Below, in pieces: positions 15,666-23,657 of a DNA stretch of 64,000 nt. The DNA comes from Desulfurivibrio sp044068625 (GTDB lineage: Bacteria; Desulfobacterota; Desulfobulbia; Desulfobulbales; Desulfurivibrionaceae), in assembly GCF_044068625.1 (NCBI RefSeq), contig NZ_JBIPKH010000014.1:1-64000 (forward strand), in the 5' to 3' direction. The notes under the pieces are model-generated. The model was given only the letters and a program-made list of their open reading frames with translations. It made no database searches and was not told where the DNA came from. A program made the translations under genes and the position numbers. Position 1 is the first letter of the stretch. Every line of letters begins with the position of its first letter.

Positions 15666-17234
15666 TCAAGCCTCATGGTAATCGCCCTCGCTGTTGACCG
15701 CCCAGATCGGGGCTTTGTCGGAGCTGCCGGCCTTGACCAGCTCCACCGCGGCCATGGCGGCCAGCATCGAGTGATCCATATTATTGTAGCGATGCATACC
15801 GTTACGGCCGATCAGAAAAAGGTTTTCCAGGCGATCGGTAAAGGCCCGGATTTCGGCAAACCGCTGATAGCTGCCGAAATAGGCCGGATAAGCCTTGGGC
15901 TGACGGATCACCACCCCGTCCAACAGGTCCGCGGGCTCGATAAAGCCCAGGGTGTGCAGTTCCGCCACCCCCAGCCGCTTAAGCTCGGCATCGGCCATCT
16001 CCCAGAGCTCATCCCCCTCGTTGCAGAAATACTCCAGCCCCACCCAGACCGTCTCCTGATCTCGTACCAGCCAGGGACTCCAGTTGTTGAAGATCTGCAA
16101 GCGGCCCAGGCGGAGATCACTCTCCTGAATATAGATCCAGTTATCCGGCGGCCGCCCCTGTTCCCCGGAGGCCGCCCGGCCCGCCCCCGGGTTCTTGCGC
16201 ATCCTTTTGAAGAGCAGGCCGACGGTGAGAAAATCACGATAGACCAGCCCGGCGGCAACCTCCCGCACCGGCTCCGGCACCGGCGCCAGGGCCGCGATCA
16301 ACTCCCGCACCGGCATGGTGGAAAAGCAGAAGTCGGCCCCCAGGGTCAGCTCCTCCCCCTCCCGGGTACGAACCCTGGCCTCCACCACCCGCTCCCCCTT
16401 GATGACCAGGCCAACCACCTGCTGGCCGGTCCTGATTTCGCCCCCCAGTTCGGTAACCCGCCGGGCCACCTCCTCCCAGAGCTGGCCCGGCCCCAGCTTG
16501 GGGTAGAGGAAACGGCCGATCAGGCTGGTCTCCACCCGCCCTCCTCGTCCCCGGGCCAGCAGCGAGCGCAGGGCGTGCCGTACCGCCCCGGCCACCGACA
16601 ACCCCTTAACCCGCTGGGCTCCCCACTCCGCCGGGATCATCCGGCAGGGCACCCCCCAGACCTTTTCGGTGTAGTCGCGGAAAAAAGTCCGGTAAAGACG
16701 GGTGCCGAAACGGTTGATAAAAAAATCCTCCAGGCTCCGTTCCCGGGCGATGGGAAAAAGGTGGGCATAAAGATAGCTGCCCAGAATCAGCAGCAACTGG
16801 CGCAACCCCAGGGTGCGAACCAGTTGCAGGCTAAGGCTCAAGGGATAGTCGAGGAACTTGCGATGATGAAGAATCCGCGAGAGCCGGGAACGGATCAGCA
16901 TCACCCGCTCCTCCGTGGCCGGATCGGGGCCGCTGGTCAGCGCGGCGCCTAAAGCCTCGGGGCCCAGCAGCACCGGGTCGGGCTCCACCCCACCCTGGAC
17001 GGGAAGAATCTCCCGCCACCAGGCCAGCACCCGGGGGGAGCGGGAGAAAAAACGGTGACCACCGATATCGATCCGGTTGCCCCGATATACCTCGGTCCGG
17101 GAGATGCCGCCGATATGGGGGGATGCCTCCAGCACCAGGGGCAACACGTCGGTGTGGCGCAACAGCTCCAGGGCGGCGGTGAGTCCGGCGGGCCCGGCCC
17201 CGATGATCAGAGCCCGGCGGCGGCGCACAGCCAC
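15666..17234 (-). CDS. FAD-dependent oxidoreductase (protoporphyrinogen oxidase / UDP-galactopyranose mutase-like)
   Basis: About 522 residues. It has an N-terminal dinucleotide-binding motif (ALIIGAGPAGLTAALEL), then EASPHIGGISRTEVYRG and RIDIGGHRFFS, and a C-terminal FAD-binding GRNGMHRYNNMDHSM. This family is common beside glycosyltransferases in Desulfobacterota and is distinct from true HemG/HemY. The start is ambiguous: GTG 17234 and GTG 17228 both have ggagg-type sites, and both lie inside the end of the thioredoxin-like gene. The overlap indicates translational coupling. The probable role is a sugar- or lipid-modifying redox step feeding the GT39 enzyme. Confidence 0.75.
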   Translation of the reverse strand: MAVRRRRALIIGAGPAGLTAALELLRHTDVLPLVLEASPHIGGISRTEVYRGNRIDIGGHRFFSRSPRVLAWWREILPVQGGVEPDPVLLGPEALGAALTSGPDPATEERVMLIRSRLSRILHHRKFLDYPLSLSLQLVRTLGLRQLLLILGSYLYAHLFPIARERSLEDFFINRFGTRLYRTFFRDYTEKVWGVPCRMIPAEWGAQRVKGLSVAGAVRHALRSLLARGRGGRVETSLIGRFLYPKLGPGQLWEEVARRVTELGGEIRTGQQVVGLVIKGERVVEARVRTREGEELTLGADFCFSTMPVRELIAALAPVPEPVREVAAGLVYRDFLTVGLLFKRMRKNPGAGRAASGEQGRPPDNWIYIQESDLRLGRLQIFNNWSPWLVRDQETVWVGLEYFCNEGDELWEMADAELKRLGVAELHTLGFIEPADLLDGVVIRQPKAYPAYFGSYQRFAEIRAFTDRLENLFLIGRNGMHRYNNMDHSMLAAMAAVELVKAGSSDKAPIWAVNSEGDYHEA

Positions 17235-17707
17235 TCCTCCACCTCCGCCCGGCTGGGCAGACGGCCGGCGCAAACCACCCGGCCGTCGATCACCAGGGCC
17301 GGGGTCCGGTTCAGGCCGAAGCGGCCGATCTCATCGGGATCGTGAATCTGCAGGATGTCGGCGGCCACGCCCCGCTGGGCCATGACCTCAAAGACCAGCT
17401 CCTGCAAGCGGTTACAGGAGACACAGCCCGGCCCGAGGATACGGATCTCCAGGTGGGAGTCCCGGCGGCTCTCTCCGCCCAGCAGCCGCCCATACTCCCG
17501 CTCCAGGGCCCGGCGATACTCCTCCTCCAGCCCCAATGGAATGTAGTTGCGGCGGGCGATCCGCTCGTAGAGCCGGGCCACCACCTCGGCCCGGGGCTGG
17601 TCGGCCTCGGCCAGGGCCAGCCCCAGGGCCTGATCCAGCTCCAGCAGGCCCACCACCGCCCGGCCGATCTTCAGTGAGCGTGGTAAGGGGAGATCCTGAT
17701 CCGTCAT
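17207..17707 (-). CDS. thioredoxin-like CxxC protein with helical N-terminal extension
   Basis: A 166-residue protein. The C-terminal 75 residues match the small thioredoxin_3 fold: EIRILGPGCVSCNRLQELV gives a CVSC active site, and GLNRTPALVIDG supplies the cis-Pro loop (T-P). The N-terminal 85 residues are charged and helical, with no signal peptide. The active-site CVSC recalls archaeal and methyltransferase-linked mini-thioredoxins. ATG 17707 is chosen because upstream frame sequence is AT-rich leader; no good ribosome site is visible. It is first in the operon with the FAD oxidoreductase and GT39 genes. Confidence 0.75.
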   Translation of the reverse strand: MTDQDLPLPRSLKIGRAVVGLLELDQALGLALAEADQPRAEVVARLYERIARRNYIPLGLEEEYRRALEREYGRLLGGESRRDSHLEIRILGPGCVSCNRLQELVFEVMAQRGVAADILQIHDPDEIGRFGLNRTPALVIDGRVVCAGRLPSRAEVEEWLCAAAGL

Positions 17708-18038
17708 TGGTTTAATTTTTTGTACCGGTGCAAATTTCAACACTCTTAACCCAGCGCTAACATTTCGCGGAGAATATACTAAACATTCGGAGAGTTGCCC
17801 ACCAGAACCGAAGTTGAAATCCCAGGGACCGTACAAAAAATTATACCAAGCCCCCCGGGGCCGCAAGCTGTCCCCGTGCTAACTGACCGAACCTGTGAGG
17901 TTTAAAAAAATACCGGCGGTGGCACGCCAATTGCTTTAGTGGGGAGGCGAGAAGAAATTCTCGTCTCCTTTCTCCTGACAAGGAAGCCGGACGCTCTCTC
18001 CAAGCGTGCCGGCTTCTTTGTTTTTTTCACCCGCCGCT
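17708..18038. other. intergenic region with two plus-oriented hairpins and a possible minus promoter
   Basis: 331 bases between two minus-strand genes. A -10-like TATAAT on the minus strand (17845-17840) could serve the thioredoxin operon, though no clear -35 was found. A hairpin ggaggcgagaa/ttctcgtctcc lies near 17942-17968, and the terminator-like element at 17983-18027 follows. No gene is supported here. Confidence 0.5.
17983..18027 (+). terminator. terminator-like hairpin oriented against the flanking genes
   Basis: gaagccgg-a-cgct pairs with agcg-t-g-ccggcttc (one bulge, 13 pairs, loop ctctcca), followed by tttgttttttt. The T-run is on the plus strand although both neighbouring genes run on minus, so it would stop antisense or plus-strand transcripts; its effect on minus transcription would be by structure only. 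Confidence 0.6.
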
Positions 18039-19721
18039 CTACTCCTGGACCGGCGGCACGAATCCGGGCAGTTCACGGCCACCCCCCCCCAGCCTGACGG
18101 CGAACTCGCTGAACCAGGCCCGATTTTCCAGGTTTTCCCCCCAGGCATGGAGCCCCACCTCCAGGCCGGAGGTCGTTTCGAAAAGATACTGCCCGACGGC
18201 GGTGTCGACATAACTGTTGTTCTCCCCCCGGGCGGCGCCCCCGGCCTGCCCGCTCCAGCGGAAAAGGGTGAACTCTGCGGGATCGAGCTGCTCAAGGCCG
18301 GCGGCGGGCCAGAGAATACCGCCCCCCACCGCCAGACGCTGCTGTCCCTCACCATAAAAAGCGGTAACCCGGTTGAACTCGCCGCCCTCCTCCCCAAGCT
18401 GCTCGACCCGCAGGACCAGGGTCAGCCACTCCTTGAGCAGCCCGGCGGCATCGGCGGTGCCAACCGCCGGAGCCCAGGCCAGCAGTTGCAGATTATCGGG
18501 CTTTTGGAAGCCGTCGGCGGGACCGTCGCCGCTCTTCCACAGGGCCAGAAAGGGCTGGTTGGCGTTGATTCCGCCCTGCCGGTAACTGGCCGGCACCACC
18601 GCCTCGGGCAGGCGGTGGTAACTTTTTGCGGGTTCGGCAGCGGCGTCCCAGCGGACCAGGGACAAGCCGTAGCCCCTGACCTGGGCCAGCTTATGATCGC
18701 CATGCATGCGGAAGGTGATCCCCACCATGTAATCGTCGGGAATTTCACCCGGTTTACCGGTTTGGTCGGCAAAGGTAAACAGATCGGCGGCCAGTTTGAT
18801 CTTGACCTGGACCTCGTAATCGGGGCGGGTGATGATGCTGATGGGCTGGCCGGCTTCATCTTTTGGCTCAAACTGCAGGGAGGCCACCGAATGCCCGGAC
18901 TGCACCCGCTCCACCACGATGGCCTGGGCGGTGCCGTCATAGGCGAAAACCCCCAGCGACTTGCCCTCCTTGCCCGGCCCCCCCGCCCAGTGGGTGAGAT
19001 CGAAATCGCCACTGTCCTCGAAGTCGGGGCCGCCGGCCAGCCCGCCGCCGCCCAGGGGCAGGCTGTAGGTCAGGGTCCGGCGGGCCCAGCCCGCCACCCC
19101 CCGGGATTTGAAGGTAAGCATCGGCTCCAGGGTGACCACCGCTTCGGCCGGAAACAGGAAAGGCAGGGCGGGACCATCCAGGGGCCGCAGGTCAAAGAGG
19201 CGCAAATCACCGGCAACCCGCTCACTGCGCCGGTAGCGATAGCGGGGAGCGGCAACACCGGCCAGCGGTTCCGCAAAAGCAACCACCCCGTTATAGCGGG
19301 GAAAGGCATCCAGCTCGGCTTCGACCCCCTCCAGCACCAGGTAACCGGTGGGGGCGACCAGCTGGGGGTCGGAGCCGAGCTGGCCGGCCACCCCGCCGCT
19401 GACCTTGAGATCGTAGATGCGCAGAGTGCCGCCGGGCAGAGAAAAATGCTGTTGATCCGGGTCGTTATACTTCTCCTCCAGGGCGCTATAGTCAGCGCCG
19501 GCGTGCCCCCTGAACTCGCTGACCACATAACGCAAACCGGATTCGGCCAGATAGTAGGCCCGGGCCGCCTGATTGGCGTGGACCTCGGCCATGCCGGCCG
19601 AGCCGATCAGCGAAACCACCCCCGCGGCCAACAGGGCCACCACCACGATGGTCCCGATCAGGCTGAGGAGGATGGAGCCCCGGGGAGAGCTTAACGGGAT
19701 CAAAAGTATTCGAGCTGGCAC
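18039..19721 (-). CDS. PilX/MshP-like pilus protein with large C-terminal domain
   Basis: A 560-residue protein. After a short cytoplasmic head it has one hydrophobic helix (SILLSLIGTIVVVALLAAGV), then the ARAYYLAESGLRYV motif typical of PilX/MshP N-termini. The remaining 500 residues are beta-rich, with a Glu/Asp/Trp-containing segment resembling LamG-like or other jelly-roll carbohydrate-binding folds (DFEDSGDFDLTHW, YEVQVKIKLAADLFTF). It is last in the MSHA-like operon, so it may combine the jobs of mshP and mshQ as a tip or minor pilin/adhesin. GTG 19721 has a gggag ribosome site 8 bases before; longer frames run into the upstream prepilin gene. Confidence 0.65.
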   Translation of the reverse strand: MPARILLIPLSSPRGSILLSLIGTIVVVALLAAGVVSLIGSAGMAEVHANQAARAYYLAESGLRYVVSEFRGHAGADYSALEEKYNDPDQQHFSLPGGTLRIYDLKVSGGVAGQLGSDPQLVAPTGYLVLEGVEAELDAFPRYNGVVAFAEPLAGVAAPRYRYRRSERVAGDLRLFDLRPLDGPALPFLFPAEAVVTLEPMLTFKSRGVAGWARRTLTYSLPLGGGGLAGGPDFEDSGDFDLTHWAGGPGKEGKSLGVFAYDGTAQAIVVERVQSGHSVASLQFEPKDEAGQPISIITRPDYEVQVKIKLAADLFTFADQTGKPGEIPDDYMVGITFRMHGDHKLAQVRGYGLSLVRWDAAAEPAKSYHRLPEAVVPASYRQGGINANQPFLALWKSGDGPADGFQKPDNLQLLAWAPAVGTADAAGLLKEWLTLVLRVEQLGEEGGEFNRVTAFYGEGQQRLAVGGGILWPAAGLEQLDPAEFTLFRWSGQAGGAARGENNSYVDTAVGQYLFETTSGLEVGLHAWGENLENRAWFSEFAVRLGGGGRELPGFVPPVQE

Positions 19722-19737
19722 GATTACGGCTCCCGGA

Positions 19738-20187
19738 TCAGTAAGTATTACGGGGCAGGACGGAGGTGGAGAAGAGCACCGGCACCTCCCCGCTGCGATG
19801 GACCAGCCGCAAGGCAATCTCCAGCTGGCCGGCGGCGGAGTAGGAAAGGTTGAAATCGGCAACCTGATCCACCAGGATATTGCCGTCCAGGGTGATGGTC
19901 CCGCCACTGAAAGCAAGGACATTGGCCGGCGTATCCCGCCGGATGTTGGTGTAGGAGAAGGGCAGCGCCACCGCCCCTTCCGGCCCGACACAGTCGAAAC
20001 AGTCCTGGAACTCCCGCGCCATTCTACTCAGGGCCAACTGGGCCTTCTGGCTGAGCACACTGTTTTCCCGGGCCAGCAGATAACCCCTGGCCCCGGCGGC
20101 GATCCCCCCGCCGGCCATGGCAAACAGCAGGCCCAGCAGAACCAGCACCGCGATCACCTCTATCAGGGTAAATCCATTTTTCCGCAT
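19738..20187 (-). CDS. minor prepilin (MshO/GspJ-like)
   Basis: A 149-residue protein with leader MRKNG cut before FTLIEVIAVLVLLGLL, the type IV prepilin peptidase site with Glu5. The C-terminal half is beta-rich and carries two cysteines close together (QDCFDCVG). It stands fourth among the prepilin genes of this operon, matching mshO by position. Minor pseudopilins of this type prime assembly or form the tip. ATG 20187 is chosen because it gives a five-residue leader. Confidence 0.75.
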   Translation of the reverse strand: MRKNGFTLIEVIAVLVLLGLLFAMAGGGIAAGARGYLLARENSVLSQKAQLALSRMAREFQDCFDCVGPEGAVALPFSYTNIRRDTPANVLAFSGGTITLDGNILVDQVADFNLSYSAAGQLEIALRLVHRSGEVPVLFSTSVLPRNTY

Positions 20188-20215
20188 GGCCCGATCCCGA
20201 CCCCGACCCCGATTA

Positions 20216-20593
20216 TTATGGGTCATAGGTAAAATAGCCCACCAGAACCGGCTGGCCCGCCGGAATCTCCACCTTGCAGATGGCAAACTCGGGGGTGCCG
20301 AAACCCGCCAGTTCCGCCGGGGAAAGGGGGACGCAATTGTAGGCGTTCTTAAACGCGGCCCAGCACTCCTGGAGATAGCCCCCGGCCTGGCACTGGTTAT
20401 AGGCGCCCACCGCCTCCTCCATCTCCCGTTGCAGTTCGGCCAGCTCGCCGGTCAACCGCAGCGGCTGATAACTGCGAACCATGGAGGAGGAGAGGAAGAC
20501 AAAGAGCATGGCCCCCATGATGGCGACGATGGTGATGGCGACGATCAGCTCGATCAGGGTGAACCCCCTTTGCCGCACTCCTGCCCCGGTCAT
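20216..20593 (-). CDS. minor prepilin (MshD/GspI-like)
   Basis: A 125-residue protein with leader MTGAGVRQRG before FTLIELIVAITIVAIMG. A helix follows, then a short domain with cysteines in YNQCQAGG, QECWAAF, YNCVPL and ICKVEI that likely form disulfides in the periplasm. The start overlaps the stop of the upstream prepilin gene by four bases (ATGA). By order it corresponds to mshD. Confidence 0.75.
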   Translation of the reverse strand: MTGAGVRQRGFTLIELIVAITIVAIMGAMLFVFLSSSMVRSYQPLRLTGELAELQREMEEAVGAYNQCQAGGYLQECWAAFKNAYNCVPLSPAELAGFGTPEFAICKVEIPAGQPVLVGYFTYDP

Positions 20594-21108
20594 GGGATAA
20601 ACCCCGTTTCCCGGGTGATGGTGACGGCATGCGTCCCCCCGATTACCCTAATCGACCCGGCCTGGTCGGCAAAGTTGGTCAGATCGGTGGAGGGTCGACC
20701 ATAGTAGTCGAAGCCCACCCGACTGAAACCGCCATCCCAATCCAGCAGGGGGGCTTCAACCAGATCCTCCCCCCCGGGCAGGGCCACGGGAGTCAACTCG
20801 CTCTCCTCCTGCCGGAAGAGGCGGTAACCGGAGGGGCCGACCTTTTCGATCCCCCAGATATCGTGATCGGCGGGGCCACCACTGTTGATGGCCCGCAACT
20901 GAGCGTAACGAAGATGATTTTTCAGCACGGTCGCCTGGACGCCGGCCTCCACCTCCCGGGGGGAGGTCAGCCGGCCGATCACCACCAGGGCCAGGATCGC
21001 CAGCAGGATCAGCACCAGCACCACCTCCACCAAGGTGAAACCCGCGACCCGCTGGGGCAACCGCTGGCGGCTGCGGGGGCCGACCCTGGATAATTCCGAC
21101 AACTTCAT
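20590..21108 (-). CDS. minor prepilin (MshC/GspH-like)
   Basis: A 172-residue protein with a long leader ending QRVAG before FTLVEVVLVLILLAILALVV, then a GspH-like beta domain (NHLRYAQLRAINSGG helix, YRLFRQEES, FDYYGRPST, the last a typical GspH motif). ATG 21108 is preferred to the upstream TTG; a gggag site lies 12 bases before it, rather far. Position in the operon matches mshC. Confidence 0.75.
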   Translation of the reverse strand: MKLSELSRVGPRSRQRLPQRVAGFTLVEVVLVLILLAILALVVIGRLTSPREVEAGVQATVLKNHLRYAQLRAINSGGPADHDIWGIEKVGPSGYRLFRQEESELTPVALPGGEDLVEAPLLDWDGGFSRVGFDYYGRPSTDLTNFADQAGSIRVIGGTHAVTITRETGFIP

Positions 21109-21188
21109 GGTGTTGGTTTGCTCCCTCAACCTTTTTATCCCGGGCTACCGGGCGGCAGCGGTTGCCCAACCGGCTCCCATGGGGTAAA

Positions 21189-21833
21189 ATGCGTACCGTT
21201 ATGATCAGCCCCCGCCGCCCAATATGGCCCCTCTTGGCCCTCCCGCTCTGCTGGCTGATGCTCCTGGGCGGCTGCGCCACCACCCAGCCCCGCAACCACG
21301 CCGACATCTGCGAGATCTTCGCGGAGAACCGCTCCTGGTACCGGGCCGCCATCCGCGCCGAAAAACGCTGGAAGGTCCCACCACCGGTGACCATGGCCTT
21401 CATCTACCAGGAATCGGCCTTCCAGGCCCGGGCCAGGCCGGAGCGAACCCGCCTGCTGGGGATCATCCCCTGGAAACGGCCCTCCAGCGCCCGGGGCTAC
21501 GCCCAGGCCCTGGACGGGACCTGGAACGAATACCGGCAGGCCACCGGCAACTGGCGGGCCCGACGGGGCAATTTCGCCCACGCCACCGATTTTATCGGCT
21601 GGTACAACCACCACAGCCATCGCCGCAACCGGATCCCCCCAACCGACGCCCGCAACCTCTACCTGGCCTACCACGAGGGCCACGGGGGCTACGCCCGGGG
21701 CACCTATCAGCACAAGCCCCGGCTACTGAACACCGCCAACCGGGTGCAGCAGAACGCCAACCGCTACCAGCGGCAATACGACCAGTGCGAGAAGGAGCTG
21801 AGCCGGGGCTGGCTACGGCGGCTGCTCTTCTAG
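21189..21833 (+). CDS. lipoprotein lytic transglycosylase (SLT family)
   Basis: A 214-residue protein. The signal peptide ends in a lipobox L-L-G-G-C with Cys29 as the lipidated residue. The SLT domain follows: VTMAFIYQESAF supplies catalytic Glu75, then GYAQALDGTW (family GLxQ-like Q) and YLAYHEGHGGY. It cleaves peptidoglycan strands between MurNAc and GlcNAc, probably anchored to the outer membrane. It is transcribed against the surrounding pilus operon, lying between the pilin gene and the mshC-like gene, and may open the wall for the pilus. ATG 21189 has gggg upstream; ATG 21201 is also possible. Confidence 0.85.
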   Translation: MRTVMISPRRPIWPLLALPLCWLMLLGGCATTQPRNHADICEIFAENRSWYRAAIRAEKRWKVPPPVTMAFIYQESAFQARARPERTRLLGIIPWKRPSSARGYAQALDGTWNEYRQATGNWRARRGNFAHATDFIGWYNHHSHRRNRIPPTDARNLYLAYHEGHGGYARGTYQHKPRLLNTANRVQQNANRYQRQYDQCEKELSRGWLRRLLF

Positions 21834-21891
21834 AAAAAAGCGACGGGGAAACCGGCGTGCCCGATCCCCCGGCACCCTTACCCGCCAACCC

Positions 21892-22302
21892 TTACTGAAT
21901 ACTAAAAGTTTTGGTTTTATCGGCGCTGCTGGCCGCAAACCAGTCGGGACCGTCTGTGATTTCGATGGTCACAACCCCAGCGGCATAGCTGTAGTCGGCC
22001 GTAAAGTCACCCAGATCGGCGGGAATAGCCACGGCGGTGGTCCCCGTGGCCCCAACCCACTCGTTGCCGGTGATCCCCGTAGGCTCATTGGAGTTGGTGA
22101 GCAAAAATTGGGCGTAGCTTAAGGTGACATTGGAAGAGGCCGCGCCAATGGCCGCTTCCACCGCCTTTTCCTGGGCATCGCTCTGCAAGTTCTGAAACCG
22201 GGGAATCGCCACCGCCGCCAGGATTCCCAGAATCACCAGCACGGCGATGATCTCGATCAGGGTAAAACCACCCTGGGAACGCCGCAAACTTTTCCTTTCC
22301 AT
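21892..22302 (-). CDS. major type IV prepilin (MshA/B-like)
   Basis: A 136-residue protein with leader MERKSLRRSQGG before FTLIEIIAVLVILGILAAVA and IPRFQNLQSDAQ, the classic N-terminal pilin helix. The globular part is small and Thr/Ala-rich, has no cysteines and ends KTKTFSIQ. ATG 22302 has a strong gaggaggagctttg site. An extended -10 promoter upstream (22403-22411) would let it be made separately and more strongly than the assembly genes, as is usual for a major pilin. Confidence 0.8.
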   Translation of the reverse strand: MERKSLRRSQGGFTLIEIIAVLVILGILAAVAIPRFQNLQSDAQEKAVEAAIGAASSNVTLSYAQFLLTNSNEPTGITGNEWVGATGTTAVAIPADLGDFTADYSYAAGVVTIEITDGPDWFAASSADKTKTFSIQ

Positions 22303-22402
22303 CAAAGCTCCTCCTCAACTGTTAATGTTAACAACACCCCTTCGCGACCCCGACCGTCGAAACCGCGCAACGGCGAAACCGCCTGGTGCCCCAGCGGCAC
22401 CG

Positions 22403-22411
22403 ACTATAGCA
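22403..22411 (-). promoter_or_regulatory. possible extended -10 promoter of the major prepilin gene
   Basis: Minus strand TGC-TATAGT (22411-22403) is an extended -10 hexamer, about 100 bases before ATG 22302. A small hairpin ggtgcc/ggcacc lies just downstream in the leader. No good -35 is seen. Confidence 0.4.
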
Positions 22412-22437
22412 TTTAACGGCCCAACCCGCCAGCCCGG

Positions 22438-23654
22438 TTAACCGACGGTTTGCACCATATCCCACATCGGCATGAAGATGGCCAAGGCAAAAAAGCCCAC
22501 CACCGCCGCCAGGGCCACGATCAGCAGGGGTCCCAGCAGTTCGGTCATCCGGCCCACCTCATACTCCACCTCGTCATCGTAGTGGTTGGAGATATCCTGC
22601 AGCATCTCCTCCAACCGGCCCGACTCCTCCCCCACCGCCACCATGTTGATCACCATGGGGGTGAAATATTTGGCGGAACGCAGGGGGTCGGAGATTCCCC
22701 GCCCCTCCCGGAGCTTATCGCCGATCCGGTCAAACTCATGGGAGATGGCGCTGTTGCCGATGGAATCGGAGATGATCCGCATGGAATCCAGCACCCCGAT
22801 CCCGCTCATCTGCAGAATGGCAAAAATACTGGCAAAACGGGACATGGCCGCCTTGCAGAAGACCGGACCCATGATCGGCAGAGCCAGCAACAGGCGATCC
22901 CGCCGCAACCGGCCGGCGGGGGTTTGCTGGTACCAGTAAACCGCGGTCAGCAGCAGCAGAATCAAGGGCAGGCTGACCATCCACCACTGCAGGAGCATGG
23001 TATGGAGAGCCATGGCCATCCGGGTGGGGAGGGGCAGGATCAGGTTGGCCCCGGCAAAGATGCTGGCAAAGGCGGGCACCACGAAGCTGAGCAGAAAAAG
23101 GAAGGCGGCCACCAGAGCCACCACCACGATTTTGGGATACTGCATGGCGGAGTTGATCCGGGCCTTGATCCGATGCTCATGATCCATGATATAGACCAGG
23201 CGCTCCCCAGCACCCCGACCAGGGAGCCGCTGGCCTCGCCGGCCCGAATCATCCCGATATAGAGGGGCGGAAAGACCGTGGGATGGGCGGCGAAGGCGTC
23301 CCCCAAAGAGCTGCCGGCACTGATCTCCTCGCCCATTTGGGCCACCACCCGTTTCAGCTTGCCGTTCTGGGTCTGAAACTCCAGAATCCGCAACGCCTCC
23401 ACCACCGGGATCCCCGCCTTGAACAGGGTGCGGAACTGCTTGGTGAAGAAGATCAGATCAACCGGCCGGATTCGCTCCAGGGCCAGCTCCAGCCGCCGGA
23501 GATAAACCAGGAGAGGGTTTTCGCCACTGGCCACCTCGGTGGGCAACAAGCCCCTTTCCGCCAGGGCCACATAAACCGCCTCCCGACTCTCCGCCTCCAG
23601 GGTTCCGGCAACCACGGTGCCCACGTCGTCGATGGCTTTGTAGGAAAATTTCAT
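22438..23654 (-). pseudogene. mshG: GspF/MshG-like inner-membrane platform protein, frameshifted
   Basis: Two adjoining frames together make one T2SF-type protein of about 405 residues. The first part (23654 to about 23205) starts MKFSYKAIDDVG and runs to GMIRAGEASGSLVGVLG. The second continues ERLVYIMDHEHRIKARIN to 22438 with three membrane helices and the GEESGRLEEML motif. The break falls at a run of four C (23205-23208 on +); five would restore the frame. Both halves are otherwise intact, so this is either a very recent mutation or a homopolymer error. The product is the inner-membrane platform for the pilus ATPase. Confidence 0.8.
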
Positions 23655-23657
23655 CGC

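Noticed and set aside
14691..16952. 753-codon plus-strand frame opposite GT39 and the FAD oxidoreductase
   Set aside because: Low-complexity Gln/Gly/His composition, no start signal, spans two real genes on the other strand.
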